64,000 nt of DNA from Pseudoalteromonas flavipulchra NCIMB 2033 = ATCC BAA-314 (GCA_000814665.1 JWIH01000020.1:62001-126000); one strand, 5' to 3'. Counted from the first letter of the stretch, positions 1-9,015 are shown. Translations and numbers: made by a program. Notes: generated from the sequence alone by a model not told the origin.

Positions 1-3000
1 AACGTTCGTAATCACCCATGAGCCAAGAAACACCGGCATGAATTGGCAGTGAGGATATTGCACAGTCAAATGGAAATGGGTAGCTTTTGAAGTATTCGTG
101 GTGCTCATCATAGTTATAAATTGCCAATGCCTGAGTAAAGGTCTTGTCAGCCAATAGCAGATCACCTTTAGCCCATTCGATCCCGCCTTTTAAATGAAGA
201 GCTGCTATTTCCAATGCTGCAGAATTTTGCTGCTTAGCCATTTCAAGTAGTTGCTGTATCGTGTTCAATCCTTCGATATGCTCGGCTTTAACGACTTGAA
301 TTAATGCAATACTCCAAAAAGCAGAATACAGCTCAGGGGGGTTGTTGAGCTCGCTACACAGTGCTCGGGAACGGTCGATATGTGGTGTGATACTGCTGTT
401 TGCATATCCTAATGTGGTAGCCAAGTGTAGTGCTAGCGCATTTCTTATTAGAATTTCTGTGAGCTTGTTTTCGTAACTGCCTGTACATTGCGTGAGAGTA
501 TTAAGTGCGCAAGAGTAATGTTGTATTGCAGAATTTATATCTGCCAACTGTGTACTTTTTTCTGCAGCGAGTTTCCAAAGCACTGTTGCATCAGTGTATT
601 CAAGCGCCTTTTCATGATGAGTTGCTCTTAATGTGTAATCCTCACTTTTGTATGAGTTTAGTGTTTGAGCAACCACTGAATGTAACAAACGTATGCTGGT
701 TTGATTAACACTTTCATAAGCCGCGTCCCTCACTAGCGCATGCTTAAAGATATAGCTATCGTTATCAACGCGGCGCTGGTGCACGATAAGGTCGTTTGCT
801 ATCAGCTCATTTAAGTCGTTTTGGATCTGGTTTTCGCTTAAAGAAGATGCCGCAACGAGTAAATCATATTCAAACTCTCGGCCTATCGTTGCCGCAAGTT
901 GCGCTGTTTCTTTGGCATGACTAAGACTATCTAGTTTTTGTTGTAATGACTCTCTTAAACTCGTAGGCACTTGGTCAAGTTTGTCTGGTGCGAGAAAGTC
1001 AATCTCTCCACCTTTATCTCCAATTAATGCCTTTTGTTTAAGCATGTTGACGAGTTCTTCAATAAATAGCGGGATCCCGTCTGTGCGACTGGTAAGTAAT
1101 TTGAGAACTCGCTCTGACACTCGGCGGCCATCAAACAAGTTAATGATAAAATCTTCGGTGGCCTTCTCGGTTAGTTTTCTCAGGCAAACATCCACTAAGG
1201 TAAGGTCTTTCAACTGAGTTGGCACCGCTTGTCTTGAAGTGCTTAGTAAAACATCACCTGAAGCGAGCGCACCGACAAAGTGATGTAAAAACTCTAAGGT
1301 GGTGCTATCTGCCCAATGAATGTCTTCAATAATGTAAAGTTTAAACTTACTGAGCCCGTGACGGTTTGACAGTAACAATGCGCAAAGCCCTTTAAACAAC
1401 ACTTGCTTCTGCTCATCGGGAGAAAGTGTAGAAGGCGTAATTTCATCATCAAGTGAGATATTGAGCCAAACTAGCAACACAGGGATAGCTTGCACTAAAT
1501 CGAGCTTACTATCCACGTTTGATAATACATAACTAAACACGGTATTGGCTGAATGAGCGTCAAGCTGTTCGGTGTTAAAGAGGTACTTGACCAACGTTAA
1601 AATTGGATACAAAGCATTATTTTGATGCTCTGGTAAACACTGGGCGACTAAATGCTGATATTGCGGTGCATTAGCACGAATTTCTTGCAGCAGCCGAGAT
1701 TTACCTATGCCAGCTTCACCATGAATGTGGGCGATGCGTGTTGCACCTTCGACTTCGTTATTAATGAGTGAAAGTGTCTGTTCAAGCTCAAGGTGACGAC
1801 CTACAAGTTCATGATGGTTCTTTGTACCACGCATAAAGCCAAATGCTTCGATGCGACGTTCTCCTTGCAAGTTATAAACCGGCGTTAGTTCAAATAACGG
1901 GCCTATTTGAACTTGACCGTACAGATTGAATTCTGAAAAAGCATCAAGGAGTGAACGTGACTCTGCACTACATAAGACTTGGCGCTCGCCGGCTTCACGG
2001 GAGAGTGCTGCTGCAATATTTGCGTGATGACCTTCAGGTACGGCATTGGCGTAGGTAATAAATACACCAGTATGAATACCAATGTGAGCATTAAGGGCGA
2101 CTCTGTGGGCTTCTTGCATTAGTGCGTTACGTTTGCCAAGTTCGCTTATCATTTCAAGTGCGGTACGGGCAGATAACCGCGCATCGTTATCGCTGCTAAC
2201 AGGGTAGCCAAAATAAAACAAGCTGGTATCGGCGAGGTTACCCACGTGATAAGCGCCGTAACGAGTCGCGATATCAATAAAGTGATTGCGTTGAGATTTA
2301 TAAACGGTGTCGATGACATCGAAGTCTTTATCTTGATTGTCGAGTGCTTTAACACTTAACCTTACCGCAAGAACGGTGAGCTGTTTGCGCTCAGTAAGCG
2401 CCGTATATTCTTGAATGGCACGATGGTTAGGATCGTCATCACGGATCATTACTGTGGTTTCGTCGTAACCATGTTGAGCTTTAACATCATTTAGCACACC
2501 AACAAGGTTCGATACGTTCATTCGTGCCAGTTCAGAGAATGCCTCGGTTGCGGTGATCACGCGCTCCAACGCGCTTTTATTGAGTACGCGTCTGAGAAGC
2601 CCTGCAAGAGGGTGGCCAAGTAGTGCGCTTGGAATTGGAATATGTACATCGCTTAATTGCTTGTGATAAATCGATGCGACGCTAGTACCCGTGACCGCAG
2701 GCACGCCAGTTAAACATTCTAAAAATACCAAACCCCAGACATAGAGATCCGATTTGGCCGAGGCTGGCTCACCACGTAATTGTTCTGGTGCGCTGTAAGA
2801 AGGTGTGCCTAATGTTTCTTGCGTTAGTGTGATTGTTTCAAAGTCATGCTGGCGGGTTTCTTGTGCCAGTGTACCAATACCAAAATCAAGTATTTTGGCA
2901 TAAGTTTTTGCACCAGACTGGCTAAGCATGATATTGGTTGGCTTTATGTCTCTGTGGATAATGCCCTGTTGATGAGCGTGAATGAGCGCGTCTAACACCT

Positions 3001-3391
3001 GCAACATGATGTCGGTTGCATACACTGAATCAATTGCACCATTTTGACTTAGATAGTCCCGTAGTGTTTGCCCTTCCACATACTCGAATACCCCGAACAT
3101 TAAATTTTCATTTAATTGTCCTTTATCTAATAATCGTACGATATTTGGGTGATTTAATTGACTACAAAGTAAGGTTTCGCGATTGAAACGTTCCGCATAT
3201 CTGTGTTTTTTCGTCGCTTCCAGTTGTGGTTCTAACGCCAAAAATTTTAGTGCAACGATTTGCCCAGTGTTTATTTGGCGTGCTTTGAAAACTTTACCGA
3301 ATCCACCTTCTCCAATTTTTTCAAGTAGTTGGTATTTGTCAGACTGGAAAACATCGACAATATGGCTATCCGAAAACTGTGTCAGAGACAT
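1..3391 (-). CDS. Ser/Thr kinase / class III cyclase-like / AAA-ATPase fusion regulator, TOMM-system type (3' end cut by window)
   Basis: The first 1130 codons of a very large cytoplasmic regulator are present; the reading frame is still open at the left edge. A Ser/Thr kinase domain covers about residues 18-280, with glycine loop GEGGFG, catalytic HRDIKPTN, DFG and the activation-segment end SAPEQL, so the kinase looks active. A class III nucleotide cyclase-like domain follows (about 345-520). Its first metal-binding Asp position reads AVRLS instead of the usual FADI-type motif, so it may be catalytically dead. Next is an AAA/STAND-type ATPase with Walker A GEAGIGKS and Walker B IIEDIHWAD, then helical TPR-like sequence. 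This order matches the TOMM system kinase/cyclase fusion family (TIGR03903, from memory), normally found beside azole-peptide biosynthesis genes. ATG at 3391 is the natural start just before the kinase. It is divergent from the gene at 3648. Assignment to the TOMM subfamily is less certain than the domain order. Confidence 0.8.
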   Translation of the reverse strand, partial: MSLTQFSDSHIVDVFQSDKYQLLEKIGEGGFGKVFKARQINTGQIVALKFLALEPQLEATKKHRYAERFNRETLLCSQLNHPNIVRLLDKGQLNENLMFGVFEYVEGQTLRDYLSQNGAIDSVYATDIMLQVLDALIHAHQQGIIHRDIKPTNIMLSQSGAKTYAKILDFGIGTLAQETRQHDFETITLTQETLGTPSYSAPEQLRGEPASAKSDLYVWGLVFLECLTGVPAVTGTSVASIYHKQLSDVHIPIPSALLGHPLAGLLRRVLNKSALERVITATEAFSELARMNVSNLVGVLNDVKAQHGYDETTVMIRDDDPNHRAIQEYTALTERKQLTVLAVRLSVKALDNQDKDFDVIDTVYKSQRNHFIDIATRYGAYHVGNLADTSLFYFGYPVSSDNDARLSARTALEMISELGKRNALMQEAHRVALNAHIGIHTGVFITYANAVPEGHHANIAAALSREAGERQVLCSAESRSLLDAFSEFNLYGQVQIGPLFELTPVYNLQGERRIEAFGFMRGTKNHHELVGRHLELEQTLSLINNEVEGATRIAHIHGEAGIGKSRLLQEIRANAPQYQHLVAQCLPEHQNNALYPILTLVKYLFNTEQLDAHSANTVFSYVLSNVDSKLDLVQAIPVLLVWLNISLDDEITPSTLSPDEQKQVLFKGLCALLLSNRHGLSKFKLYIIEDIHWADSTTLEFLHHFVGALASGDVLLSTSRQAVPTQLKDLTLVDVCLRKLTEKATEDFIINLFDGRRVSERVLKLLTSRTDGIPLFIEELVNMLKQKALIGDKGGEIDFLAPDKLDQVPTSLRESLQQKLDSLSHAKETAQLAATIGREFEYDLLVAASSLSENQIQNDLNELIANDLIVHQRRVDNDSYIFKHALVRDAAYESVNQTSIRLLHSVVAQTLNSYKSEDYTLRATHHEKALEYTDATVLWKLAAEKSTQLADINSAIQHYSCALNTLTQCTGSYENKLTEILIRNALALHLATTLGYANSSITPHIDRSRALCSELNNPPELYSAFWSIALIQVVKAEHIEGLNTIQQLLEMAKQQNSAALEIAALHLKGGIEWAKGDLLLADKTFTQALAIYNYDEHHEYFKSYPFPFDCAISSLPIHAGVSWLMGDYER

Positions 3392-3647
3392 ATGATTACT
3401 AATTCTTATTTTTTGTTAATGGTATAGGGTAATTGGAATGTAAATACTTGTCTAGCATGAGAATTTTAATTGTTTTTTAAAATTGGATAATTAACAGGCG
3501 GGGTTGACAGTGTGTTTTTGTAAGTAGTTGAAAATATTTTGTTTTTATTTGAGTGTGTTTTTTGGAATATTGCTTGTAATGGAGTGTAATTCCTTCTGCT
3601 CGAAAAAGTTGGCATACTTTACTTATAAGAATAAAAAGGAAAAATGA

Positions 3648-4379
3648 ATGAAACGCCGAACATTTATGTTTGCTGGTGCAGCACTCACGGTTGCATCAGT
3701 CTTACCTCCTGTTAGCTTTGCTAGACAAAGCTTCACTGCTTCTGGAGTATCAAAAGATACAACGGAAAGGCTTCCTGAAAACCTATTAAATGAACTCGGT
3801 ATTCAAGTACCTATCAGGGATGCTCTGAGCCCCTCAGGGGAACGAGTTTCTTTCCAAAAAAGGGCAAATATAATTAGGCGTTACGGAGATTCTCTCTACG
3901 TTTACTTCGAACATGAAAGAGTGATCAGGGTTTTTGATACCCAGGGTAACCCTGATTCCAATGAATTGCCTTTACCTAAATACATTAGTGATCTTAAAGA
4001 TTTTGCTGTAGACCCGACACTACAACAGCTTTATTTATTGCAACCTGGAAAGCATCACATAGTGTTAGCTGATTTCGGTGGTGAAATAGTGAGCACTTTT
4101 GGTGAGTTCGGGATTGAGCAAGACTATCAACTTAATGGTCCCAAGAGCATCACCATAGGTAAATCTAATCAGTTATTTGTTTTAAATTCTGGTAGTTCTA
4201 GTATCAAAGTTTTTGACAGCAACGGAGTATTTTTAAAAAACTATACACTGAGTCAAAAGCAAAAACGCACAGTTACAAGTATCGATGGCTCTAATCAGAT
4301 TATTATCAATGGTGGGAAGTTTTCAGATCGCCAATGGAAATTAGATCAAAATATTCGCAATTTTATCGAGGTGGACTAA
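3648..4379 (+). CDS. Tat-exported beta-propeller-like (NHL/6-bladed) protein
   Basis: The 243-residue protein starts with a twin-arginine type signal (MKRRTFMFAGAAL, hydrophobic stretch, then a likely cut near SFA). The mature part has recurring units such as LYVYFEHERVIRVFD, LYLLQPGKHHIVLADFGG and LFVLNSGSSSIKVFDSNG, each a hydrophobic strand followed by a D-x-x-G turn. This is the pattern of NHL/SMP30-like six-bladed propellers, though only about four blades can be seen. AAAAGGA lies about 8 bases before the ATG. The 256-bp AT-rich gap upstream should hold divergent promoters for this gene and the kinase at 3391. No catalytic motif is visible, so a binding or scaffolding role is inferred. 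It heads a run of same-strand genes that ends with the giant surface protein. Confidence 0.6.
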   Translation: MKRRTFMFAGAALTVASVLPPVSFARQSFTASGVSKDTTERLPENLLNELGIQVPIRDALSPSGERVSFQKRANIIRRYGDSLYVYFEHERVIRVFDTQGNPDSNELPLPKYISDLKDFAVDPTLQQLYLLQPGKHHIVLADFGGEIVSTFGEFGIEQDYQLNGPKSITIGKSNQLFVLNSGSSSIKVFDSNGVFLKNYTLSQKQKRTVTSIDGSNQIIINGGKFSDRQWKLDQNIRNFIEVD

Positions 4380-4476
4380 GCTGAGTAAGGGCTTGATCGG
4401 ATTTTACTTTTTGCCACTTAAGCAGTTTGGAGCTTGAGTTACGTTAGGTTAGTTATCTGTGAACTTAAGGATGGTT

Positions 4477-5094
4477 ATGCCATATAGTAAGGAACGGTTA
4501 GCTTATTTTAAGCTTCCAATTTTTCTTGAACATCAACAAGTACTCGACGAGCTAGGGACACTGAATGAGCTAGCTTGGACTGACCATGTAAATAAAGCAA
4601 ATTACGAAGGTGGCTGGGACGTAGTTGCGTTGCGTTGTTTGTCAGAGCATTTATCTGCTCACCCGATCTTACAAAACTTTGCGATTGAGTCAGGCACTCA
4701 CTGGCAAAACTTACCTATATTAGAAGAAAAGCCGCTACTTAAATCATTTGTTGATAATTTCCCTTGTGAAGTTCTCTCCGTAAGAATCATGCGATTGAAA
4801 GCCGGTGCTTTTATAAAACCTCACAGAGATGGCGGCCTTTGTCTCGAAAATGGTGAAGCAAGACTTCATATACCTTTGGTCATTGACACTGCTCTTGAGT
4901 TTGTTGTTGATGGTATGCAAGTACCAATGAAAGAGGGAGAGGTGTGGTACATAAATGCGGACAAAATACACAGTGTAGCTAACCGAGGAAACCTTGATAG
5001 AGTCAATATCGTTATTGATTGTAAAGTAAATGATTGGTTAATAGATTGCCAGTCAGGCTCAATGGACGTCCCTTGTGAAAATTATACAAGTTAA
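4477..5094 (+). CDS. aspartyl/asparaginyl beta-hydroxylase-like Fe(II)/2-oxoglutarate oxygenase
   Basis: About 205 residues of double-stranded beta-helix type. The iron-binding signature is visible: HRD in IKPHRDGG (HxD), then RLHIPLVID, and the distal His in WYINADKIHSVANRG. This matches the Asp/Asn beta-hydroxylase family (PF05118), which hydroxylates Asp or Asn side chains in proteins or free amino acids. An in-frame GTG lies at 4459, but AAGGA at 4467-4471 sits 5 bases before the ATG at 4477, which I prefer. The gene is followed 58 bases later by a PRMT-like methyltransferase and then an acetyltransferase, so three potential protein- or peptide-modifying enzymes are adjacent. The target is unknown; the neighbouring collar proteins, or a TOMM-like peptide encoded outside the window, are possible substrates by context only. 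Confidence 0.75.
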   Translation: MPYSKERLAYFKLPIFLEHQQVLDELGTLNELAWTDHVNKANYEGGWDVVALRCLSEHLSAHPILQNFAIESGTHWQNLPILEEKPLLKSFVDNFPCEVLSVRIMRLKAGAFIKPHRDGGLCLENGEARLHIPLVIDTALEFVVDGMQVPMKEGEVWYINADKIHSVANRGNLDRVNIVIDCKVNDWLIDCQSGSMDVPCENYTS

Positions 5095-5152
5095 AAAATG
5101 CAGTGTGTTTCGTTGGTAAGTGATTTAAAAATAATAGGTTGAAGGATCTGTA

Positions 5153-6460
5153 ATGACGTCTGGCAGCATGTACCAAGTAAAAAAATTGCTAGAGCACTCT
5201 CAAGCTTTGCTCCTAAATGAGATTGATGCTGGGCTAAATAGACCTCACGCAGTATCTATGTCTGAGGCTCTAGCTGAACTAACAGGCGTATCCACTGACT
5301 TCGATATGAATGATTGGTCTGATATAAACACCGACAAAGGGGTCGCGATTTCACCTGTTCAGGCAGCTAAATGTTTACTAGAAACGCTACGTAGTCAGAT
5401 ATTTATGCAGGGCGTTGCGAGCGCGATACGAGACAGAATCAATCAGCAAGATAATATAAACATCCTGTATGCAGGGACCGGGCCATATGGTGTATTACTA
5501 TTACCTTTTCTCGCGCTTCACAAAACGAGTCCAGTCTCCGTGACACTTTTAGATATTCATCCTGAAAATACGCAAGCAATACATGAGCTGGTAACTAAAC
5601 TAGATATCGCTCATATGGTGAAACGTATAGTACACGCAGACGCAACAACTTGGCTACCTGAAGAACCAATAGAGTTTGATCTCATTATTTCCGAGACCAT
5701 GAATACCTTATTACGCAGAGAGCCTCAAGTATGGATTTTTAGTCACCTTCAACAGTTTTTAAAGCCAGATGGAGAGCTCATACCTCAAGAAATTGAGCTT
5801 ACTGCTTGGCTATGCAATCCAAGTTCTCTGACGAAAAGTGAGCAAAGAGTCAACCCAGCTGAGCTTGGTTCGTTTTTCCGTCTCGATAAAAACACAGCCA
5901 GCGCACTCAATGAGAATAACCTAGATGTTTTATCTGGTTCGTTTGAGGTACCGGATTGCGGGAAAGTTTATCATACACTGGAATTGAAAACGGAAATCAA
6001 AGTCTATAGGGAGCATAGACTCACCGAAAATCAATGCAGCTTGAATTTACCAATTAAGTACCAAGATAAAAATCTAAAGGCCGGTGATCGGATCACGTTT
6101 GAGTATATTAACGATCCAATACCTGAGTTCATCTTTAGCTTCCCTGATGAAAGTTTACCAAATCTTCCCGCTTATCATGAGGTGGGTGAGTCTGGAATTT
6201 TCCAAATTAAACGTATCTTCGTTAAATGCCAATTAAATAAAGTAAATAAGCTTGATATTAACAACCATGAATGTGAGTGGTCTTTGGATACGCAAATATG
6301 GGGTGAACTTGAGTTAAGTTTAGAATTGGTTTTAGAAGCCTTGTATCGGTTTAGGTTGTTTGAGGAATTTGAGTTTTGGCTGCTTGATAAAATTGGTAAT
6401 CGACTTGATGATAAATTAGTTGGTGCTATTAATCGAAAAGTAGTCGGTTTTTATAGTTAA
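5153..6460 (+). CDS. SAM-dependent methyltransferase resembling protein arginine methyltransferases
   Basis: The 435-residue protein has a Rossmann methyltransferase core in its middle third. Motif I is LYAGTGPYG (about residue 103), and the acidic end of strand 2 is LLDIHPEN. A PRMT-like double-E loop follows: ISETMNTLLRREPQ, with Glu in SE and a second Glu ten residues on. After it comes LKPDGELIPQEIEL, like the strand after the double-E loop in PRMTs. The C-terminal half is beta-rich, as expected of the PRMT barrel, but I see no clear THW loop. GAAGGA at 5141-5146 supports the ATG at 5153. PRMT-like enzymes are uncommon in bacteria. Its place between a beta-hydroxylase and a GNAT suggests a shared modification pathway. 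The substrate is unknown, and a non-arginine target is possible. Confidence 0.65.
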   Translation: MTSGSMYQVKKLLEHSQALLLNEIDAGLNRPHAVSMSEALAELTGVSTDFDMNDWSDINTDKGVAISPVQAAKCLLETLRSQIFMQGVASAIRDRINQQDNINILYAGTGPYGVLLLPFLALHKTSPVSVTLLDIHPENTQAIHELVTKLDIAHMVKRIVHADATTWLPEEPIEFDLIISETMNTLLRREPQVWIFSHLQQFLKPDGELIPQEIELTAWLCNPSSLTKSEQRVNPAELGSFFRLDKNTASALNENNLDVLSGSFEVPDCGKVYHTLELKTEIKVYREHRLTENQCSLNLPIKYQDKNLKAGDRITFEYINDPIPEFIFSFPDESLPNLPAYHEVGESGIFQIKRIFVKCQLNKVNKLDINNHECEWSLDTQIWGELELSLELVLEALYRFRLFEEFEFWLLDKIGNRLDDKLVGAINRKVVGFYS

Positions 6461-6478
6461 AATATAAAGGTAAGAGTG

Positions 6479-6988
6479 ATGAAGTTTACGCCTCCAGATG
6501 GTTTATATGTTAGACCGTCAAAACCAGAAGATAAAGGCTTTCTGGAAAGCTTACACCATAGCACTCGGCAAGATTTGCAGTTGATTGATGGAGATAAGGA
6601 TTTTATAGAGTCAATTATTGAAATGCAGTTTAAAGCGCAAAGTAATGGCTATGGAGATCAATTTCCAAACGCTATGTATTTCATTATTGAAAAACACCAT
6701 GAGCGAATAGGCAAGGCGACAATTGACTTTGGTAATAATGAAGTGAGATTAATAGAAATTGCTTTAATACCTCAAGCTCGTGGATTAGGGCTTGGTGCAG
6801 CAGTTGTTCAATCTTTCCAGCAAGCTGCTGCTCAATCCGGCGTGCCGATGACTCTGTCGGTATTGCAAAATAATTACGATGCAAAGCGTTTATATCAGAA
6901 GCTAGGCTTTAAAATTGAATCAATTAAGGCTCCTTATGAGTTACTAATTTGGTATCCGCCAGCGTTGAGGAATATAGTTTTAGGTTAA
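6479..6988 (+). CDS. GNAT family N-acetyltransferase
   Basis: About 169 residues with a typical GNAT fold. The acetyl-CoA binding motif A is ALIPQARGLGLGAAVVQSF (Q/RxxGxG/A), and the C-terminal motif is NNYDAKRLYQKLGFK. GNAT enzymes acetylate amines on small molecules or proteins. The ATG at 6479 is preceded by AAAGG at 6466-6470; a GTG one codon earlier is an alternative. It follows the PRMT-like gene by 18 bases, so the two are probably cotranscribed. The substrate cannot be read from the sequence. Acetylation together with hydroxylation and methylation by the upstream enzymes would suit modification of one shared target. Confidence 0.8.
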   Translation: MKFTPPDGLYVRPSKPEDKGFLESLHHSTRQDLQLIDGDKDFIESIIEMQFKAQSNGYGDQFPNAMYFIIEKHHERIGKATIDFGNNEVRLIEIALIPQARGLGLGAAVVQSFQQAAAQSGVPMTLSVLQNNYDAKRLYQKLGFKIESIKAPYELLIWYPPALRNIVLG

Positions 6989-7107
6989 TTTAAAAAGAGG
7001 GGTAATAAACGAAAGGTAATAAAGCGCCTCGCTTGATCATTGGTATTAATAACTGTTTTTTAGTTAACAAGAGCGAGTCTAACTTAATGAGCAAAGGAGC
7101 AAGTGTT

Positions 7108-7401
7108 GTGAAACTAACTAGTAGTTTATTTGAAGACTTAATCGGTCAGGATGTTGAAGTTTTTACGGCCGATGGCAAGCATAAGCTAAACGAGTTGCAA
7201 GTTGATGCTATTGATGAGTGCAAGCTAAACAGTAATGAATTTGAAGGATTTTCTGTAACGTTAACCGCCAAATCAAATTTTCCGCTTACTGATGATACGT
7301 ATACATTAAAGCATCAAAAGCTGGGTGAAATGCCACTGTTTTTATCTGCATACGAAAAAGACAAGTATCAAATAATTATCAGTATAAAAAAAGAAGCATA
7401 A
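7108..7401 (+). CDS. DUF6916-like small protein upstream of tail-collar genes
   Basis: The likely product is 97 residues beginning MKLTSSLFEDLIGQDVEVF. GTG at 7108 is preferred because AAAGGAG at 7093-7099 sits 8 bases upstream; longer in-frame starts (ATG 7087, TTG 7033) would add an N-terminus the family lacks. Sequence such as FEGFSVTLTAKSNFPLTDDTYTL and the later MPLFLSAYEKDKYQIIISIKK resembles the DUF6916 family, short beta-rich proteins encoded next to phage tail-collar (microcystin-dependent protein-like) genes. That match is from memory and moderate. It lies 12 bases before the first collar gene behind a shared AAAGGAG-type site, so a common operon and an accessory role in collar protein assembly are inferred. 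Confidence 0.6.
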   Translation: MKLTSSLFEDLIGQDVEVFTADGKHKLNELQVDAIDECKLNSNEFEGFSVTLTAKSNFPLTDDTYTLKHQKLGEMPLFLSAYEKDKYQIIISIKKEA

Positions 7402-7413
7402 AGGAGTTTAATA

Positions 7414-7935
7414 ATGTCAGAACCCTATATTGGACAGGTTACCCTCTATGGCTACAATTGGGCACCTAAAAATTGGTCTTTATGTAATGGTCAGCTAATT
7501 CAAATTAGCCAAAATCCAGCGCTTTATTCTCTTACCGGCACCGCGTATGGTGGTGATGGTAGAACAACCTTTGGTCTACCAGACTTTCGTGGCAGAGTGC
7601 CGGTGGGGCTTGGTAACTTAGGAAACGCTAGTTACGATAGAGGCAATGCTGGTGGCGCTGAAAACGTAACGTTAACCTTAGCAAATATTGCACACACCCA
7701 CACCATGCAAGCAAGTACGAAAACGGCTGACTTTCCATATGCAAATTTTCCCACATCAAACCAAATGGCGACGCAGACGGCAGTGCCTATATATGCCGCA
7801 GCATCGAATTTGGTAAATACCTCTGACTCCACGGTATCAAGCATTGGCGGCGGTCAGAGCCACAATAATATGCAACCCAGCTTATCTCTTAACTTTGCCA
7901 TCGCACTAACTGGCATTTATCCAAGCCGAAACTAA
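7414..7935 (+). CDS. phage tail-collar domain protein 1 (microcystin-dependent protein-like)
   Basis: This 173-residue protein opens with YIGQVTLYGYNWAPKNW, followed by LCNGQLIQISQNPALYSL, then YGGDGRTTFGLPDFRGRVPVG. These are the hallmark repeats of the tail-collar domain (PF07484) seen in phage tail fibres and in the bacterial MdpA/MdpB-type proteins. The C-terminal half has IAHTHTM and ends GIYPSRN, as in the family. AAAGGAG lies just before the ATG. It is the first of three tandem paralogs. No other phage structural genes are nearby, so this is a domesticated or independent cell-surface/contractile accessory set, not a prophage. Function is unknown. Confidence 0.85.
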   Translation: MSEPYIGQVTLYGYNWAPKNWSLCNGQLIQISQNPALYSLTGTAYGGDGRTTFGLPDFRGRVPVGLGNLGNASYDRGNAGGAENVTLTLANIAHTHTMQASTKTADFPYANFPTSNQMATQTAVPIYAAASNLVNTSDSTVSSIGGGQSHNNMQPSLSLNFAIALTGIYPSRN

Positions 7936-7945
7936 GGAGGTCGTA

Positions 7946-8470
7946 ATGGAAGGGTTTATTGGACAGATAACGATGTTTGCCGGCAATTACTCGCCATTTA
8001 AATGGGCGTTTTGTTATGGGCAGATCACTGCAATTACAGGGAATGAAGCGTTATTCTCTTTGCTTGGAAATACTTATGGTGGTGATGGAAGAAGTAGTTT
8101 TGGGTTTCCTGATATGCGAGGTCGATTACCTATGGGATTTGGCAATGGTACCGGATTAACGCCAACACTGATAGGAACAATGAAAGGAGTAGAAACGGTC
8201 ACCTTAGATATCAGTCAAATACCATCGCATAGCCATAATTTTCAGGTAAGTAACAACACCGCAACGGGTACAAGCCCTGGTGGGCAAGTGTTGGGTAAAG
8301 CTGATATGTACTGTGAACCAGCAACGGCCCAGTATAATGATGGTCCTTCAGCTATGTATGACGGCATCATTGCCTCTAAGGGAAGCAATAATGCTCATGA
8401 AAACAAAATGCCTAGCCTCGGGGTTAATTTTATCATATGCCTAAATGGCATATATCCACCTAGAAATTAA
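7946..8470 (+). CDS. phage tail-collar domain protein 2
   Basis: The second paralog has 174 residues. It begins with GFIGQITMFAGNYSPFKWAFCYGQ, contains YGGDGRSSFGFPDMRGRLPMG and IPSHSHNFQ, and ends NGIYPPRN, all standard for the tail-collar family. The ATG follows AAGGAGGT by a short gap, one of the strongest ribosome-binding sites in the window, suggesting high expression. The gap to the preceding gene is only 10 bases. The His-rich turn (SHSH, like HTHT in copies 1 and 3) is conserved across the three, and may bind metal as in phage T4 short tail fibres (family knowledge, not shown here). Confidence 0.85.
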   Translation: MEGFIGQITMFAGNYSPFKWAFCYGQITAITGNEALFSLLGNTYGGDGRSSFGFPDMRGRLPMGFGNGTGLTPTLIGTMKGVETVTLDISQIPSHSHNFQVSNNTATGTSPGGQVLGKADMYCEPATAQYNDGPSAMYDGIIASKGSNNAHENKMPSLGVNFIICLNGIYPPRN

Positions 8471-8481
8471 GGAGAAGAATA

Positions 8482-9015
8482 ATGGCTGATTGTTTTTTAG
8501 GTGAAGTTCGAATGTTTGTTTGCAATTTTACACCAGAGTGGTGGACCAGTTGTGGAGGACAGCTACTACCTATATCGCAAAATTCAGCACTTTTTGCGGT
8601 AATAGGCTGTAACTTTGGTGGTGATTGTCGCACCACCATGGGGGTGCCAAATTTACAATGTAGAGTACCGATGGGGACGGGGACAGGCCCAGGCCTGACA
8701 CCAAATATGTTAACTGAAAAGCAAGGCGAAAATGAAGTTGTGCTATATGAGTCGAACTTACCTGCTCATACCCATACTTTTTATGGAACGACTTCATTAG
8801 GCGGAACGGTTGATTCGGGGCAGGGGAATCTACTCGCACAATCTCCAGGCGGTAACGTTTATGATAAAACTCCTAATGCGCAAGAGCAGATAGAGATGGA
8901 TTATGCTGCGCTTGGTACTAATGGCATGGCAAATGCTGGGCATGAAAACCGCCAACCATTTTTGGCGATTCAGTTTGCATTGGCACTAGATGGTACATTT
9001 CCACCAAGGAACTAG
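8482..9015 (+). CDS. phage tail-collar domain protein 3, cysteine-rich variant
   Basis: The third paralog has 177 residues, starting CFLGEVRMFVCNFTPEWW and ending DGTFPPRN. It keeps the family outline (GGQLLPISQNSALFAV, HTHTF), but several conserved positions are changed to Cys: the GGDGR motif reads GGDCR and the RGR motif reads LQCR. With other Cys in ADCF, FVCNF, TSCGG and VIGCN, the N-terminal half is unusually cysteine-rich. Disulphides, metal binding or covalent cross-links to the other two copies are possible. AAGGAG precedes the ATG, and the gene is 11 bases after copy 2. An imperfect stem-loop lies downstream. Confidence 0.85.
   Translation: MADCFLGEVRMFVCNFTPEWWTSCGGQLLPISQNSALFAVIGCNFGGDCRTTMGVPNLQCRVPMGTGTGPGLTPNMLTEKQGENEVVLYESNLPAHTHTFYGTTSLGGTVDSGQGNLLAQSPGGNVYDKTPNAQEQIEMDYAALGTNGMANAGHENRQPFLAIQFALALDGTFPPRN

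Noticed and set aside
7414..9015. Prophage or phage tail module because of the tail-collar domains
   Set aside because: No capsid, terminase, baseplate, sheath or integrase genes are adjacent; the collar genes sit with enzymes, a protease and an adhesin, as in bacterial MdpB-like sets.
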